A stretch of 64,000 nucleotides of DNA from Acuticoccus mangrovi (GCF_016411865.1 NZ_JAEKJA010000013.1:62001-126000), one strand, 5' to 3'; shown: positions 8,604-18,034, counted from the stretch's first letter. Numbers and translations: made by a program. The notes: a model not told the origin generated them from the sequence alone.

Positions 8604-9833
8604 ATGACCTCTCAGATCGTGGCCGACGGTGGGGTCTCCACCGCCGGGACCACAGGCGACGAGCGAGACCTCCGCCTCAGGAGCGAGGTCGATCAGCCGT
8701 CGAGCCCGGTGGCGCGCTTCACCGACGAGCCGCTGCGGCTCGATTCCGGCCAGTGGCTCGACAGCTGGCAGATCGCCTATCAGACCTACGGCACGCTGAA
8801 TGCCGACAAGACCAACGCGATCCTCCTCTGCCACGCGCTGACGGGCGATCAACACGCCGCGAACACCCATCCCCTGACGGGCCGTCCGGGGTGGTGGAGC
8901 GAGATGGTGGGCCCGGGCCGCCCCGTCGACACCGACCACTTCTTCGTCATTTGCTCCAACGTCGTGGGCGGCTGCGCCGGCACCACCGGCCCGGCGTCGA
9001 TGAACCCGCGCTCCGGCCGGCCCTACGGGCTCGACATGCCGGTCGTCACCATCGCCGACATGGTGCGCGCGCAGGTCCAGCTGATCGATCGGCTCGGCAT
9101 CGACACGCTGTTCGCCGTCGTCGGCGGCTCGATGGGCGGCATGCAGGTGCTCGAGTGGGGCGCCTCCTATCCCGACCGCGTGTTCGCCGCCATGCCGATC
9201 GCCACCGGGCCGCGCCACTCGCCGCAGAATATCGGCTTCCACGAGGTGGGGCGGCAGGCGATCATGGCCGACCCCGAGTGGCACAGCGGGCGCTATCTCG
9301 AAATGGACACCAAGCCGCGCTCCGGTCTGTCGGTGGCGCGCATGGCCGCGCACATCACCTACGTGTCGGAGGCGGCGCTGCACCGCAAGTTCGGTCGCAA
9401 CCTGCAGGACCGCGAGGACATCACCTACGGCTTCGACGCCGACTTTCAGATCGAGAGCTATCTGCGCTACCAGGGGTCGACCTTCGTCGACCGCTTCGAC
9501 GCCAATTCCTACCTCTACCTCACCCGTGCGATGGACTATTTCGACCTTGCCGACGATCACGGCGGCTTTCTCGCCAACGCCTTTCAGCGCACGCGAGCGC
9601 GCTGGCTCGTGGTGTCCTTCACCTCGGACTGGCTGTTCCCGACGTCGGAGAGTCGCGCCATCGTGCGCGCGCTCAACGGCGCGGCGGCGCAGGTGTCGTT
9701 CATGGAGTTCGTGAGCGACAAGGGGCACGACGCCTTCCTGCTCGAGGAGCCGGAGTTCCACCGCGCGGCCCGCGGCTTCCTCACCGGGGCGGCGATCGCC
9801 CGTGGCATCGAGCCGCCGGGAGCTGCGATTTGA
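8604..9833 (+). CDS. metX: Homoserine O-acyltransferase MetX
   Basis: A 409-residue alpha/beta-hydrolase that acylates homoserine in methionine synthesis. The nucleophile is Ser176 in GGSMGGM, and the later acid and histidine sit in TSDWLFP and KGHDAF. The first ~35 residues are a poorly conserved lead. Acetyl versus succinyl donor cannot be decided here; family members of both kinds exist. GAGGAT upstream serves as Shine-Dalgarno. metW follows within 8 bp or overlaps it, giving the classic metXW pair. Confidence 0.95.
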   Translation: MTSQIVADGGVSTAGTTGDERDLRLRSEVDQPSSPVARFTDEPLRLDSGQWLDSWQIAYQTYGTLNADKTNAILLCHALTGDQHAANTHPLTGRPGWWSEMVGPGRPVDTDHFFVICSNVVGGCAGTTGPASMNPRSGRPYGLDMPVVTIADMVRAQVQLIDRLGIDTLFAVVGGSMGGMQVLEWGASYPDRVFAAMPIATGPRHSPQNIGFHEVGRQAIMADPEWHSGRYLEMDTKPRSGLSVARMAAHITYVSEAALHRKFGRNLQDREDITYGFDADFQIESYLRYQGSTFVDRFDANSYLYLTRAMDYFDLADDHGGFLANAFQRTRARWLVVSFTSDWLFPTSESRAIVRALNGAAAQVSFMEFVSDKGHDAFLLEEPEFHRAARGFLTGAAIARGIEPPGAAI

Positions 9834-9841
9834 ACCCTCGC

Positions 9842-10468
9842 ATGACGGTCAATCCGAGCGCCGTCGGGCCGACTCGGCTGGACTTCGACGTGATCCGCGA
9901 GCTCGTGGAGCCGGGCACCCGCATCCTCGACGTGGGCTGTGGCGACGGATCGCTGATGGCCCTCCTCGTCGGCACCCACGGCGTGCGCGCCTCGGGCATC
10001 GAGATCGACCCGGACGGGGTGAAGGAGGCGGTGGCGCTCGGCCTCTCCGTGGTCCAAGGCGATGCCGACACCGATCTCGTGAACTACCCCGACCGCGCCT
10101 TCGACTACGTGATCCTGTCGCAGACGCTGCAGGCGACGCGGGCACCCCGCAAGGTGCTGGAGAATCTGCTGCGCATCGGGGAGCACTGCATCGTGTCCTT
10201 CCCCAACTTCGGCTTCTGGAAGCTGCGCATGCAGGTGCTTCTGTCGGGTCGCATGCCGAAGACCAAGCTGCTGCCTCAGCCGTGGTGGGATAGCGCCAAC
10301 ATCCACTTCTGCACGATCCGCGACTTCGTGGATCTGTGCGCCGTGATGGGGGTGGAGGTGGAGAACGCCATCGCGCTCAACGCCGCCGGCACGCGCATGC
10401 CGTTTCAGGCGCCGTGGTGGTTCTGGAACCTGTTTGGTGAGCAGGCCGTGTTTCTGATCCGCCGCTGA
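9842..10468 (+). CDS. metW: Methionine biosynthesis protein MetW
   Basis: A 208-residue class I methyltransferase-fold protein with DVGCGDGSL at 30-38. MetW acts with MetX, and in several proteobacteria it is needed for MetX activity. ATG 9842 gives the usual start MTVNPS. An in-frame TTG at 9830 overlaps the metX stop (TTGA) and would add four residues, so a coupled start is possible. The last 92 bp overlap the convergent methyltransferase gene. Confidence 0.93.
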   Translation: MTVNPSAVGPTRLDFDVIRELVEPGTRILDVGCGDGSLMALLVGTHGVRASGIEIDPDGVKEAVALGLSVVQGDADTDLVNYPDRAFDYVILSQTLQATRAPRKVLENLLRIGEHCIVSFPNFGFWKLRMQVLLSGRMPKTKLLPQPWWDSANIHFCTIRDFVDLCAVMGVEVENAIALNAAGTRMPFQAPWWFWNLFGEQAVFLIRR

Positions 10469-11213
10469 GCGGATCGGCGGTGGCGGAGCGGGTGGGGACC
10501 GGCGCGAGGCCCGGCACCAGGATCTTGAGGCCGCGCGCCGGCTTGTTGACCGGAATGCCGCGCATCAGCGTCTTCTGTGCCTCGACGGCGAGCATGCCGG
10601 CAAAGCTCGGCATCACCTTGCTGCCGACGCGCTCCCAGGCGCCGGCCGAGCCGAGCACGAAGCGGCGGCGCGAGGGCGGCACGTAGAGAAAGCGGCGGAT
10701 GGTGATCGGCTCCAGCCAGGCGCTTTCGAGAAGCTGGCAGAGCTGCGAGCGGGAGAAGGGGCGGCCGCGCCCCATGGGCGTGTGCTCGGCGCGTGCCCAT
10801 GCGCCGGAGCGATAGGGCACGATGGCGAGGATGCGACCCGCCGGCATCAGCACGCGCCAGGCTTCGCGCAGCACCTGCGAGGGGTCGTGCGTCGTCTCCA
10901 GCACGTGGACGAGAAGCACCTTGTCGACCGACGAATCGGGCAGCGGCAGCGCGTCCTCGTAGGCGAGGGCGGTGATGTTGGGCCCCTCGCGCGGCCAGTG
11001 GAGGATGCCTTCCGCCGCCGGCATCAGCGCGATCACCCGCTCCGCCTCGCCGAGATAGGGCCGCAGATAAGGCGTCGCGTGGCCGATGCCGACGAGGCGC
11101 TCGGCGGTGGCGGTCGGCCACACGGCCCGCATCTCCGCGCCGATGATCTGGCGCACGATCCGACCGAGCGGGGTGAGATAGAAGTCGCTCAGTGCTGTGA
11201 CGTCGAGGTGCAT
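10377..11213 (-). CDS. Class I SAM-dependent methyltransferase, substrate unknown
   Basis: A 278-residue methyltransferase-like protein. Motif I is degenerate (VGIGHATPYL) and the central region (LPLPDSSVDKVLLVHVLE) fits the UbiE/type-11 fold. The last ~40 residues are low-complexity Thr/Arg/Pro and are encoded in the DNA that overlaps the end of metW. They may be a neutral read-through extension created by loss of an earlier stop. The gene diverges from gloB, a common neighbour pairing in this order. Substrate is not predictable. Confidence 0.82.
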   Translation of the reverse strand: MHLDVTALSDFYLTPLGRIVRQIIGAEMRAVWPTATAERLVGIGHATPYLRPYLGEAERVIALMPAAEGILHWPREGPNITALAYEDALPLPDSSVDKVLLVHVLETTHDPSQVLREAWRVLMPAGRILAIVPYRSGAWARAEHTPMGRGRPFSRSQLCQLLESAWLEPITIRRFLYVPPSRRRFVLGSAGAWERVGSKVMPSFAGMLAVEAQKTLMRGIPVNKPARGLKILVPGLAPVPTRSATADPLSGGSETRPAHQTGSRTTTAPETACACRRR

Positions 11214-11263
11214 ACCAGATGTCCATCAACCATTCCCGAGGCATAGCACGGGCGGCGGCCGAC

Positions 11264-11312
11264 GCCCATCGAGCCCCCATCCATCGAGCCCCATCCATCG
11301 ACCCCCGACCCA
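11264..11312. repeat. Short imperfect tandem repeat (CATCGAGCCCC units)
   Basis: Three units of about 12-16 bp, each containing CCATCGAGCCCC or CCATCGACCCCC, follow one another in the 296-bp divergent region between the methyltransferase and gloB. Looks like slippage-generated DNA with pyrimidine bias on the plus strand. No function is evident. Confidence 0.6.
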
Positions 11313-11509
11313 TAGACCCGACGGGCCACAGGGACATGGCATCGGCGCCCGGCGCGTGGTAGGCGGAAGTGCGGGTCGGCGCGGTGCTTCGGCCCGTGCA
11401 CCCCATTTTGACGGATGCGGGTTCTCGCGACACGCATCTCCCCGCGGCGGAACGGGTTTTCGTCGCGCTGCCGTTGTTTTATGCGAGTGAGCGCCAACTG
11501 GAGAACGTC

Positions 11510-12265
11510 ATGGCCGAGATCCGCCTCATTCCCTGCCTGTCGGACAACTACGCCGTGCTGGTGCACGAGGGCGACGAGACGGTGCTCGTCGACGCGCCCG
11601 AAGCGGGGCCGATCAAGGCGGCCCTCGCCGAGACCGGGTGGACGCTGACGACGATCCTCATCACCCATCACCACTCCGACCACGTCCAGGCGATCGCCGC
11701 GGTGAAGGGCGACGCCAAGGTGATCGGCCCGGCGGACGAGGCGGACCGGATCGCAGGTCTCGACGAGACGCTGAAGGACGGTGCGGACTTCATGGTCGGC
11801 CCCTTCCACGTCATCGCCATGTCGACGCCCGGCCACACCTCCGGTCCGCTGAGCTACTATTTCCCCGACCAGGGCATCGCCTTCACCGCCGACACGCTGT
11901 TCGCCATGGGATGCGGCCGCCTGTTCGAGGGCGACCCGGCGACCATGTGGTCCTCCTTCAAGAAGCTGCGGGCCGCGCTGCCTGACGACACGCGGATCTA
12001 TTGCGGCCACGAATATACCCTCACCAACGCCCGCTACGGCCATCAGGCGCTTCCCGACGACGCGGCGATCTCCGAGCGGCTGAAGGTGGTGGAAGCGGCG
12101 CGCGAGAAGCTGGAGCCCACCGTTCCGACGACGATGGCGGCGGAAAAGGCCACCAACCCGTTCATGCGGGCGGACGATCCGGCGGTCGCCGCCATGTTGG
12201 GAATGGCCGGGGCCGACCCGGTGGACGTGTTTGCGCATCTGCGCAAGGGCCGCGATTCCTTCTGA
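11510..12265 (+). CDS. gloB: Hydroxyacylglutathione hydrolase (glyoxalase II)
   Basis: A 251-residue metallo-beta-lactamase-fold hydrolase. The metal motif THHHSDH lies at 52-58, with further ligands in TPGHTSG and CGHEYT. It hydrolyses S-lactoylglutathione to lactate and glutathione in methylglyoxal detoxification. ATG 11510 is preceded by TGGAGA six bases upstream and begins at the conserved MAEIRLIPCLSDNY. A much longer in-frame extension to 11369 is not part of the family. Confidence 0.95.
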   Translation: MAEIRLIPCLSDNYAVLVHEGDETVLVDAPEAGPIKAALAETGWTLTTILITHHHSDHVQAIAAVKGDAKVIGPADEADRIAGLDETLKDGADFMVGPFHVIAMSTPGHTSGPLSYYFPDQGIAFTADTLFAMGCGRLFEGDPATMWSSFKKLRAALPDDTRIYCGHEYTLTNARYGHQALPDDAAISERLKVVEAAREKLEPTVPTTMAAEKATNPFMRADDPAVAAMLGMAGADPVDVFAHLRKGRDSF

Positions 12266-12275
12266 GCGCCCACCC

Positions 12276-12707
12276 ATGACCCCAGCCGAGATCATCGCCG
12301 CCCTCGGGATGCAGCCCCACCCGGAGGGCGGCCACTTCGTCGAGACGTTCCGCGACGCTCCCGAGGGCGGTCGCGGCCACTCCACCGCCATCTACTACCT
12401 CCTCGAAGCCGGCCAGATGTCGGCGTGGCATCGCGTGGACGCGGCCGAGGTCTGGCACCACTATGTCGGCGGGCCGCTCGCCCTCACGATCGCACCCGAC
12501 GGAGGGGCGGCGACGACCCACCATCTCGGTGGCGACCTCGCTGCCGGCGAGCGCCCGCAGATCGTAGTGCCGGCCGGCCACTGGCAGACCGCCGAGCCGC
12601 TCGGCGCCTTCACCCTGGTGGGCTGCACGGTGGCGCCGGGCTTCGCCTTCGAGGGGTTCGAGATGGCTCCCGCCGGCTGGCGGCCGACACTGCGGTCATC
12701 TGACTAG
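12276..12707 (+). CDS. Cupin protein of the DUF985 family
   Basis: A 143-residue single cupin. Motifs include HPEGGHFVETF near the start, AWHRVDAAEVWHHY and PAGHWQTAEP. The family (YML079-like) binds small ligands and its enzymatic role is uncertain. It starts 10 bp after gloB and is probably co-transcribed. Confidence 0.85.
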   Translation: MTPAEIIAALGMQPHPEGGHFVETFRDAPEGGRGHSTAIYYLLEAGQMSAWHRVDAAEVWHHYVGGPLALTIAPDGGAATTHHLGGDLAAGERPQIVVPAGHWQTAEPLGAFTLVGCTVAPGFAFEGFEMAPAGWRPTLRSSD

Positions 12708-12906
12708 GGGCGTTGAAAGCAGGCCGTCGCGCACCTACTCCATAAGGGTGTGCCGAGCGACGCGCTCTGCGCAACAGCGTCAGTTTGCCGACATTTGGCT
12801 GTGGCATGAACCGGACAGCGTCCTGTCCGCGGATTGTCGCGGCCGAGCTCGGCTCCCTCCTCTTGCGCCACGGCTCCGGCGGCGCGTTTGCCCCAGGTGA
12901 CCCTTG

Positions 12907-13842
12907 ATGTTCCTCGCCCTGCAGATCGTCGGAGGCTTTCTCGGCCTCCTCATAGGCGGGGATCTTCTGGTGCGGGGGGCGTCGGCAATCGCGGTGAGGC
13001 TCGGGATGTCGCCGCTCGTCGTCGGGGTGGTGATCGTGGGCTTCGGCACCTCGGTGCCCGAGCTCGTGACGTGCGTGCGCGCCGCGCTCGGCGGGGCCTC
13101 CGGCATTGCCGTCGGCAACATCGTCGGCTCCAACATCGCCAACATCCTGCTGATTCTCGGCGCGGCGGCCCTGATGCGCCCGTTCGCCGCATCGCGCCAT
13201 GCCGTCCTGCGCGACGGCAGCATCGTGATCGCCTCGGCGCTGATGTTCGCGGCGGCCGCGTGGACGGGCACCATGGGCCGCGTCACCGGCGCGGTGTTCG
13301 TCGTCCTCCTCATCGCCTACCTCGTCTACACCGTGCGCAGCGACCGCAAGGCAGCGGCAAGCTACGACGACGTGCCGGCAGTGGAGGGAACGTCGCTCCT
13401 GATGGCGATCGTGGCGATCGTGGTGGGCCTCATCCTGGTGCTGCTCGGGGCGGAATATCTCGTCAACGGCGCGGTGGTGACGGCCCGCCTGTTCCACGTG
13501 TCGGAGGAGGTGATCGGCCTCACCATGGTCGCCGTCGGCACGTCGCTGCCGGAGCTCGCGACGTCGGTGGTGGCGGCGATCCGCAAGCACCCCGAGATCG
13601 CGCTCGGCAACGTGCTCGGCTCCAACGTCTACAACGCGGTGGGCATCATGGGCATCACCGCCCTCGTGAAGCCGGTGCCGGTGTCCGACACGCTGCGCAC
13701 CGTCGATATCCCGCTGATGGTGGCGATCTCGGTGCTTCTGGTGGTGATGGTGGCGACGGGGCGGCGCGTGTCGCGCTGGGAGGGGGCGATGCTCCTCGCG
13801 CTCTACGGCGTCTATATCGGCTTGCAGACGCAGGCGGCCTGA
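12907..13842 (+). CDS. Calcium/sodium antiporter (YrbG/CaCA family)
   Basis: An inner-membrane exchanger of 311 residues and about ten helices. The two inverted alpha repeats are visible: GFGTSVPELV with GNIVGSNIAN in the first half, and AVGTSLPELA with GNVLGSNVYN in the second. ATG 12907 and the TTG just before it (12904) are equivalent starts. It converges on phaB across a short hairpin. Confidence 0.92.
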   Translation: MFLALQIVGGFLGLLIGGDLLVRGASAIAVRLGMSPLVVGVVIVGFGTSVPELVTCVRAALGGASGIAVGNIVGSNIANILLILGAAALMRPFAASRHAVLRDGSIVIASALMFAAAAWTGTMGRVTGAVFVVLLIAYLVYTVRSDRKAAASYDDVPAVEGTSLLMAIVAIVVGLILVLLGAEYLVNGAVVTARLFHVSEEVIGLTMVAVGTSLPELATSVVAAIRKHPEIALGNVLGSNVYNAVGIMGITALVKPVPVSDTLRTVDIPLMVAISVLLVVMVATGRRVSRWEGAMLLALYGVYIGLQTQAA

Positions 13843-13843
13843 G

Positions 13844-13867
13844 GGGAGGGCGGCACGCCACCCTCCC
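13844..13867. terminator. Bidirectional hairpin between antiporter and phaB
   Basis: GGGAGGG (13844-13850) pairs with CCCTCCC (13861-13867) over a 10-nt loop, between two convergent stop codons. There is no T-tract, so it may act with Rho or only protect 3' ends. Confidence 0.45.
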
Positions 13868-13888
13868 GCCCGGCCGTCGACCGATCGG

Positions 13889-14611
13889 TCAGGTGATGTA
13901 CTGGCCGCCGTTGATCGTCATCGTCGCGCCGGTGATGAAGGCGGCGTCCTCGGAGGCGAGATAGGCGCAGAGCTTGCCGATCTCGCCGGCCTGGCCGAGC
14001 CGCCCCACCGGGATCGCGGCGATGATGCTCTCCAGCACCTTCTCCGGCACGGCCGCCACCATGTCGGTGTCGATGTAGCCGGGGCAGACCGCGTTGACGG
14101 TGATGCCCTTGCGCGCATTCTCCTGGGCGAGCGCTTTGGTGAAGCCGATCACGCCGGCTTTGGCGGCCGAGTAGTTCACCTGCCCCATCTGGCCCTTCTG
14201 GCCGTTGATGGAGGAGATGTTGATGACGCGGCCGAAGCCGCGATCGCGCATGCCGTTGATCAGCGGGCGGGTGACGGAGAAGAGCGAGGAGAGGTCGGTG
14301 TCGATCACCGCCGACCACTGCTCCCAGCTCATGCGGTGGAAGGTGGTGTCGCGCGTGATGCCCGCGTTGTTCACCACCACGTCGATGGGGCCGATGGCCG
14401 CCTCGATCTCCGGCAGGCGGGCTGCGCAGACGGCGTGGTCGCTGACGTCGAACTTCTCGACATGGATGCCGGTCTCGTCGCTGAAGGCCTTCGCCTTCTC
14501 GTCGTTGCCGGCGTAGTTGGCGATGACTGTGTGTCCCGTCTCCTTGAGTGCCTTCGAGATCGCGGCACCGATGCCGCGTGTGCCGCCCGTCACCAATGCG
14601 ATGCGCGCCAT
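13889..14611 (-). CDS. phaB: Acetoacetyl-CoA reductase
   Basis: A 240-residue short-chain dehydrogenase. The NADPH motif TGGTRGIG lies at 8-15, NNAG at 81-84 and the catalytic Tyr147 and Lys151 in NYSAAKAG. It reduces acetoacetyl-CoA to (R)-3-hydroxybutyryl-CoA for polyhydroxybutyrate. GGAGGGA precedes the ATG. It lies downstream of phaA on the same strand, but a 402-bp gap with a strong palindrome separates them, so it probably has its own promoter. The PHA synthase gene is not here. Confidence 0.95.
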   Translation of the reverse strand: MARIALVTGGTRGIGAAISKALKETGHTVIANYAGNDEKAKAFSDETGIHVEKFDVSDHAVCAARLPEIEAAIGPIDVVVNNAGITRDTTFHRMSWEQWSAVIDTDLSSLFSVTRPLINGMRDRGFGRVINISSINGQKGQMGQVNYSAAKAGVIGFTKALAQENARKGITVNAVCPGYIDTDMVAAVPEKVLESIIAAIPVGRLGQAGEIGKLCAYLASEDAAFITGATMTINGGQYIT

Positions 14612-14676
14612 GGGGTCCCTCCGTACTGCCCGCTGAGCGGGTCTATCGTTTCCTGTACCGTATGACCTAGTTCAAA

Positions 14677-14694
14677 CGTGCTGCAAACTGCACG
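14677..14694. promoter_or_regulatory. Candidate PhaR operator upstream of phaB
   Basis: CGTGC and GCACG flank TGCAAACT, making an 18-bp dyad 66 bp upstream of the phaB ATG. The core TGCAAACTG recurs at 16373-16381 next to phaR. PhaR repressors are reported to bind TGC-rich dyads, so this is a plausible site, not a proven one. Confidence 0.4.
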
Positions 14695-14733
14695 AATTTT
14701 GCCAATTCATTCAGTGCGATGCGCGTCTGTCAC

Positions 14734-14759
14734 GCTGCACCGCACCGGTGCGCTGCAGC
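14734..14759. promoter_or_regulatory. 26-bp TGC-rich palindrome between phaA and phaB
   Basis: GCTGCA (14734-14739) and TGCAGC (14754-14759) enclose the perfect 12-bp palindrome CGCACCGGTGCG (14741-14752), with one C/C mismatch on each side. It could be a second PhaR operator or the phaA transcription terminator. There is no T-tract on either strand. Confidence 0.5.
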
Positions 14760-15013
14760 AACGCGTTCAAGGCACGGATAGCGACGATGCTACGGCGCGA
14801 ACGATGTCGCCTTGATGTCGGACAATGTTGAGAGATCCCGAAGCGATCGGGGAGACGGAAAGCGCATCGCGGCGGGGAGGGCGCTTGCGGCGAATCCGTC
14901 GGCAGGGAGGGGACGGAGCCGGGTTTGCCGCTGTCGCGGCGATGGCAGGTCGATCCCGCCGCCGCGCCGGTTCGTCGCGGGTGGTCGCCCCTCGGGGCCG
15001 GCCCGTCGAAGGC

Positions 15014-16198
15014 TTACTGCATGCGCTCCACGCACATCGCGACACCCATGCCGCCACCGATGCAGAGCGTCGCGAGGCCGCGGTTGGCGCCACGGCGGGC
15101 CATCTCGAAGAGCAGCGTGGTGAGAACGCGGTTGCCCGATGCACCGATCGGGTGACCGATGGCGATGGCCCCGCCGTTGACGTTCACGATGTCGCTCGAC
15201 CAGCCCATGTCCTTGTTGACGGCGCAGGCCTGAGCCGCGAACGCCTCGTTGGCCTCGACGAGGTTGAGATCGCCGACGCTCCAGCCGGCCTTCGCCAGCG
15301 CCTTCTGGGAAGCGGGGATGGGGCCCGTGCCCATCACCTTCGGGTCGACGCCCGCCGTCGCCCAGGACACGATCTTCACCATCGGCGTGATGCCGCGCTT
15401 CTCGGCGTTGGCGAGCGACATCAGGACCATCGCCGAGGCGCCGTCGTTGATGCCGGAGGCGTTGCCGGCGGTCACCGTGCCGTCCTTCTCGAAGGCCGGG
15501 CGGAGCTTGGTCATCGCATCGATCGAGGCGCCGTGGCGGATATACTCGTCGTCCTCCACGATGGTGTCGCCCTTGCGACCCTTCACCGTGACGGGGACGA
15601 TCTCGTCCTTGAAGCGGCCGGCCTTCTGGGCGGCCTCGGCCTTGTTCTGCGAGGCGACGGCGAACTCGTCCTGCTGCTCGCGGGTGATCTGCCACTCACG
15701 TGCCACGTTCTCGGCGGTCGTGCCCATGTGGTAGCCGTTGAAGAAGTCCCACAGGCCGTCCTTGATCATGGTGTCGACCATCTTGAAGTCGCCCATCTTG
15801 TGGCCGGCGCGCAGGTGCCCGGCATGGGGCGAGAGGGTCATGTTCTCCTGCCCGCCGGCGACGATGATGTCGGCGTCGCCGGTCTGGATCTGCTGCATGC
15901 CGATGCAGACCGAGCGCAGGCCCGAGCCGCACACCTGATTGAGGCTCCACGCGGTCGCCTCCTTGGGAATGCCGGCGCCAATGGCGGCCTGGCGGGCGGG
16001 GTTCATGCCGTTGGCGGCGGTGAGGACCTGGCCGAGGATCACCTCGTTCACCTCTTCCGGCGCGACGCCGGCACGCTCCAGGGCGCCCTTGATCGCGACC
16101 GTTCCGAGCTCGGCGGCGGGAACGGTGGCAAACGAGCCGTTGAAGGAGCCCACGGGTGTGCGGGCGGCGCTCGCGATCACGACGCTGTCATCGGCCAT
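15014..16198 (-). CDS. phaA: Acetyl-CoA acetyltransferase (beta-ketothiolase)
   Basis: A 394-residue thiolase condensing two acetyl-CoA into acetoacetyl-CoA, the first step to polyhydroxybutyrate. The acyl-accepting Cys90 is in NQVCGSGLR, His349 in GHPIGASG and the second catalytic Cys379 in CIGGGMG. ATG 16198 gives the standard N terminus; the in-frame extension to 16279 is not family sequence. It diverges from phaR across 269 bp. Confidence 0.95.
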   Translation of the reverse strand: MADDSVVIASAARTPVGSFNGSFATVPAAELGTVAIKGALERAGVAPEEVNEVILGQVLTAANGMNPARQAAIGAGIPKEATAWSLNQVCGSGLRSVCIGMQQIQTGDADIIVAGGQENMTLSPHAGHLRAGHKMGDFKMVDTMIKDGLWDFFNGYHMGTTAENVAREWQITREQQDEFAVASQNKAEAAQKAGRFKDEIVPVTVKGRKGDTIVEDDEYIRHGASIDAMTKLRPAFEKDGTVTAGNASGINDGASAMVLMSLANAEKRGITPMVKIVSWATAGVDPKVMGTGPIPASQKALAKAGWSVGDLNLVEANEAFAAQACAVNKDMGWSSDIVNVNGGAIAIGHPIGASGNRVLTTLLFEMARRGANRGLATLCIGGGMGVAMCVERMQ

Positions 16199-16325
16199 CT
16201 TAAACTCCTCTCGGTGTTCTTTCGGCGGGAAGGGCCGGGGACGGGGCCGTTCCAATGTTGGCGAGACTACAGACCCCACCCCTCCACACTGTCAACAGAC
16301 TGTTCCGGCGGCAATGGCTGTTCGC

Positions 16326-16381
16326 ATTTGCAGCAAATCGGCTGGCGTTGAACGTGAATTGGTCTTAGGCTGTGCAAACTG
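16326..16381. promoter_or_regulatory. Candidate PhaR sites in the phaA-phaR divergent region
   Basis: ATTTGCAGCAAAT (16326-16338) is a near-perfect dyad, and GTGCAAACTG ends at 16381. The latter shares the nonamer TGCAAACTG with the site upstream of phaB. Both lie between the divergent phaA and phaR starts, where autoregulation of phaR and control of phaA would be expected. Confidence 0.4.
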
Positions 16382-16467
16382 GAGGCCGCCGGGTCGTGTG
16401 TGGGCGGGGTGGCCGAGCGGCCAGAGCCCGACCAGAGAGACCGGACCTGTTCAAATAGAGGTGTGGC

Positions 16468-17136
16468 ATGCCGGGCGAGAAGCCGCCGATCGTCATCAAG
16501 AAATACGCCAACCGGCGCCTCTATCACACGGGAACGAGCGCGTACGTCACGCTCGAAGACCTTGCGGATATGGTGCGTCGTGGCGAGGAATTCGTGGTGC
16601 AGGATGCCAAGACCGGTGAGGAGATCACCCGTGGCGTCCTCGGCCAGATCATCTTCGATGCGGAGAGCCGCGGGAAGGGGCTTCTGCCGATCGCCTTCCT
16701 GCGTCAGCTCATCACCTATTATGGCGACCAGATGCAGACCCTCGTGCCGACTTATCTGGAGCACTCGCTCGCCTCGTTCACGCGCGAGCAGGAGAAGATG
16801 CGCAAGGACATGACCGACGCCTTCGGCATGCCCTTCAGCGCGGTGGAGGATCAGGTGCGGCGGAACATGGACATGTTCAACCGCTCGATGCGGATGTTCA
16901 TGCCCTTCGCCGGCGAGGCCGGGACGGCGCCGGAGGAGGCGCCGCGGGCCGACGCCACCAACGCCGAGCATCTCGCCCAGGACGTCGCGGCGCTGCGCGG
17001 CGAACTGGCGCGGATGCAGGCGCGGATCGACGCGCTCGCGAGCCCGCCGCAGCCCGCCCCCGCCGCCAACGCCCCGGAGGACGAGCCGGCGGCGGACGTC
17101 ACCACGCCCAAGAAGCGCACCAAGTCGCAGGGCTGA
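16468..17136 (+). CDS. phaR: Polyhydroxyalkanoate synthesis repressor PhaR
   Basis: A 222-residue regulator. The N-terminal PHB/PHA accumulation DNA-binding domain includes IKKYANRRLYHTGTSAYVTL at about 10-30, then the PHB-binding domain (LLPIAFLRQLITYYG). The last ~65 residues are an Ala/Glu/Pro-rich linker with a short coiled coil and a basic end. PhaR represses phasin and PHA genes until it binds the polymer. It diverges from phaA, consistent with that circuit. Confidence 0.95.
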   Translation: MPGEKPPIVIKKYANRRLYHTGTSAYVTLEDLADMVRRGEEFVVQDAKTGEEITRGVLGQIIFDAESRGKGLLPIAFLRQLITYYGDQMQTLVPTYLEHSLASFTREQEKMRKDMTDAFGMPFSAVEDQVRRNMDMFNRSMRMFMPFAGEAGTAPEEAPRADATNAEHLAQDVAALRGELARMQARIDALASPPQPAPAANAPEDEPAADVTTPKKRTKSQG

Positions 17137-17143
17137 CGCCCAA

Positions 17144-17169
17144 GCGCCCCGCCCGCACGGGCAGGGCGC
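17144..17169. terminator. Bidirectional hairpin after phaR
   Basis: GCGCCCCGCCC (17144-17154) and GGGCAGGGCGC (17159-17169) form an 11-bp stem with one C/A mismatch and loop GCAC, between the convergent phaR and the 17180 gene. No T-tract. Confidence 0.55.
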
Positions 17170-17179
17170 GGCCGACCCG

Positions 17180-17617
17180 TCAGTCGGGCACCGCGTCCAT
17201 GGTGCTGTGCGAGGCGACCATGGAGATCGACACCGTCGACAGCGTGTCGACGAGGGCGACGATCGTCAGAAGGAAGAACACCGACGTTCCGGCGAACGGC
17301 ACCGTCAGGAACAAGATGATGTAGACGCACAGGACGAGCACCATCACGATGTTGCCGAGAACGGTGCCGCGGTTGGTGCTCGCCGAGCGAAGCATGCCGA
17401 GCAGCAGGAGCACGATGGCGACGGTGACGAGCAGGTCGCCGTAGCTCAGCGACCAGGATTGCCCCGACACCAGCGTGAACGAGATTACCGCTTTGCTCCA
17501 GAACGGATGCAGCGCCACCTGTCCCGGCTCCACGACATAGTTGGAGTGGTCGTAGAGGAAGACGGCCGCGAAAGTGTAGAGAACGAGGGGGATGAGGGTG
17601 AACGGAAAGAGTCCCAT
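17180..17617 (-). CDS. Conserved small membrane protein, about four helices, function unknown
   Basis: A 145-residue protein with hydrophobic segments near 3-22, 60-80, 90-108 and 112-132 and short charged loops. I do not recognise a named domain. It ends about 40 bp from phaR in convergent orientation and diverges from nothing; the next upstream gene on its strand is rpmF, whose stop lies 231 bp away. The ORF is well defined, with high third-position GC. Confidence 0.7.
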   Translation of the reverse strand: MGLFPFTLIPLVLYTFAAVFLYDHSNYVVEPGQVALHPFWSKAVISFTLVSGQSWSLSYGDLLVTVAIVLLLLGMLRSASTNRGTVLGNIVMVLVLCVYIILFLTVPFAGTSVFFLLTIVALVDTLSTVSISMVASHSTMDAVPD

Positions 17618-17848
17618 CGGTGCCTGCCTTGCGTCTTATGAGGAGCGCACCCGATGGCCGGGCGGCGCCACTGGGTCAAGTCGCGGCGACGAAGGACAGT
17701 TCCACCGGAGCGCAACAAAAGGACCCTGCCGGCCCTCGGTGCGCGCGCAAACATGTGCGCCGCGCCGACGGATCGGCACGGCGGTCACGCCATCGGCATG
17801 AAACGGGCGTCCGGACATCGAATGAGGCCGGACGCGAATCGGATCGGA

Positions 17849-18034
17849 TCAGTCGTCCGACTTCACATTGAGGACCTGGCGGCCACGGTAGCGGCCGGTC
17901 TTCAGGTCGATGTGATGCGGGCGCTTCAGCTCGCCGCTGTCCTTGTCTTCCACGTAGGTGGGCGTCTTCAGCCCGTCGGCAGAGCGACGGAAGCCGCGCT
18001 TCATGGGGCTGACCTTCCGCTTGGGCACGGCCAT
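17849..18034 (-). CDS. rpmF: 50S ribosomal protein L32
   Basis: A 61-residue basic protein starting [18 protein letters not shown], the standard alphaproteobacterial L32, without the zinc cysteines seen in some other lineages. GAGGAG lies 8 nt before the ATG. An upstream extension of the frame to 18211 is not real. It is followed by mtgA and ispA in this order's usual arrangement. Confidence 0.97.
   Translation of the reverse strand: MAVPKRKVSPMKRGFRRSADGLKTPTYVEDKDSGELKRPHHIDLKTGRYRGRQVLNVKSDD

Larger units (their letters stand above)
14612..15013. other. 402-bp phaB upstream region, no gene seen
   Basis: Between the phaB start and the phaA stop I find no credible coding frame. It contains two TGC-rich palindromes, listed separately, and a run of less GC-rich DNA at 14640-14720 where the phaB promoter probably lies. 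Bases 14820-15010 are featureless GC-rich sequence. Confidence 0.6.
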
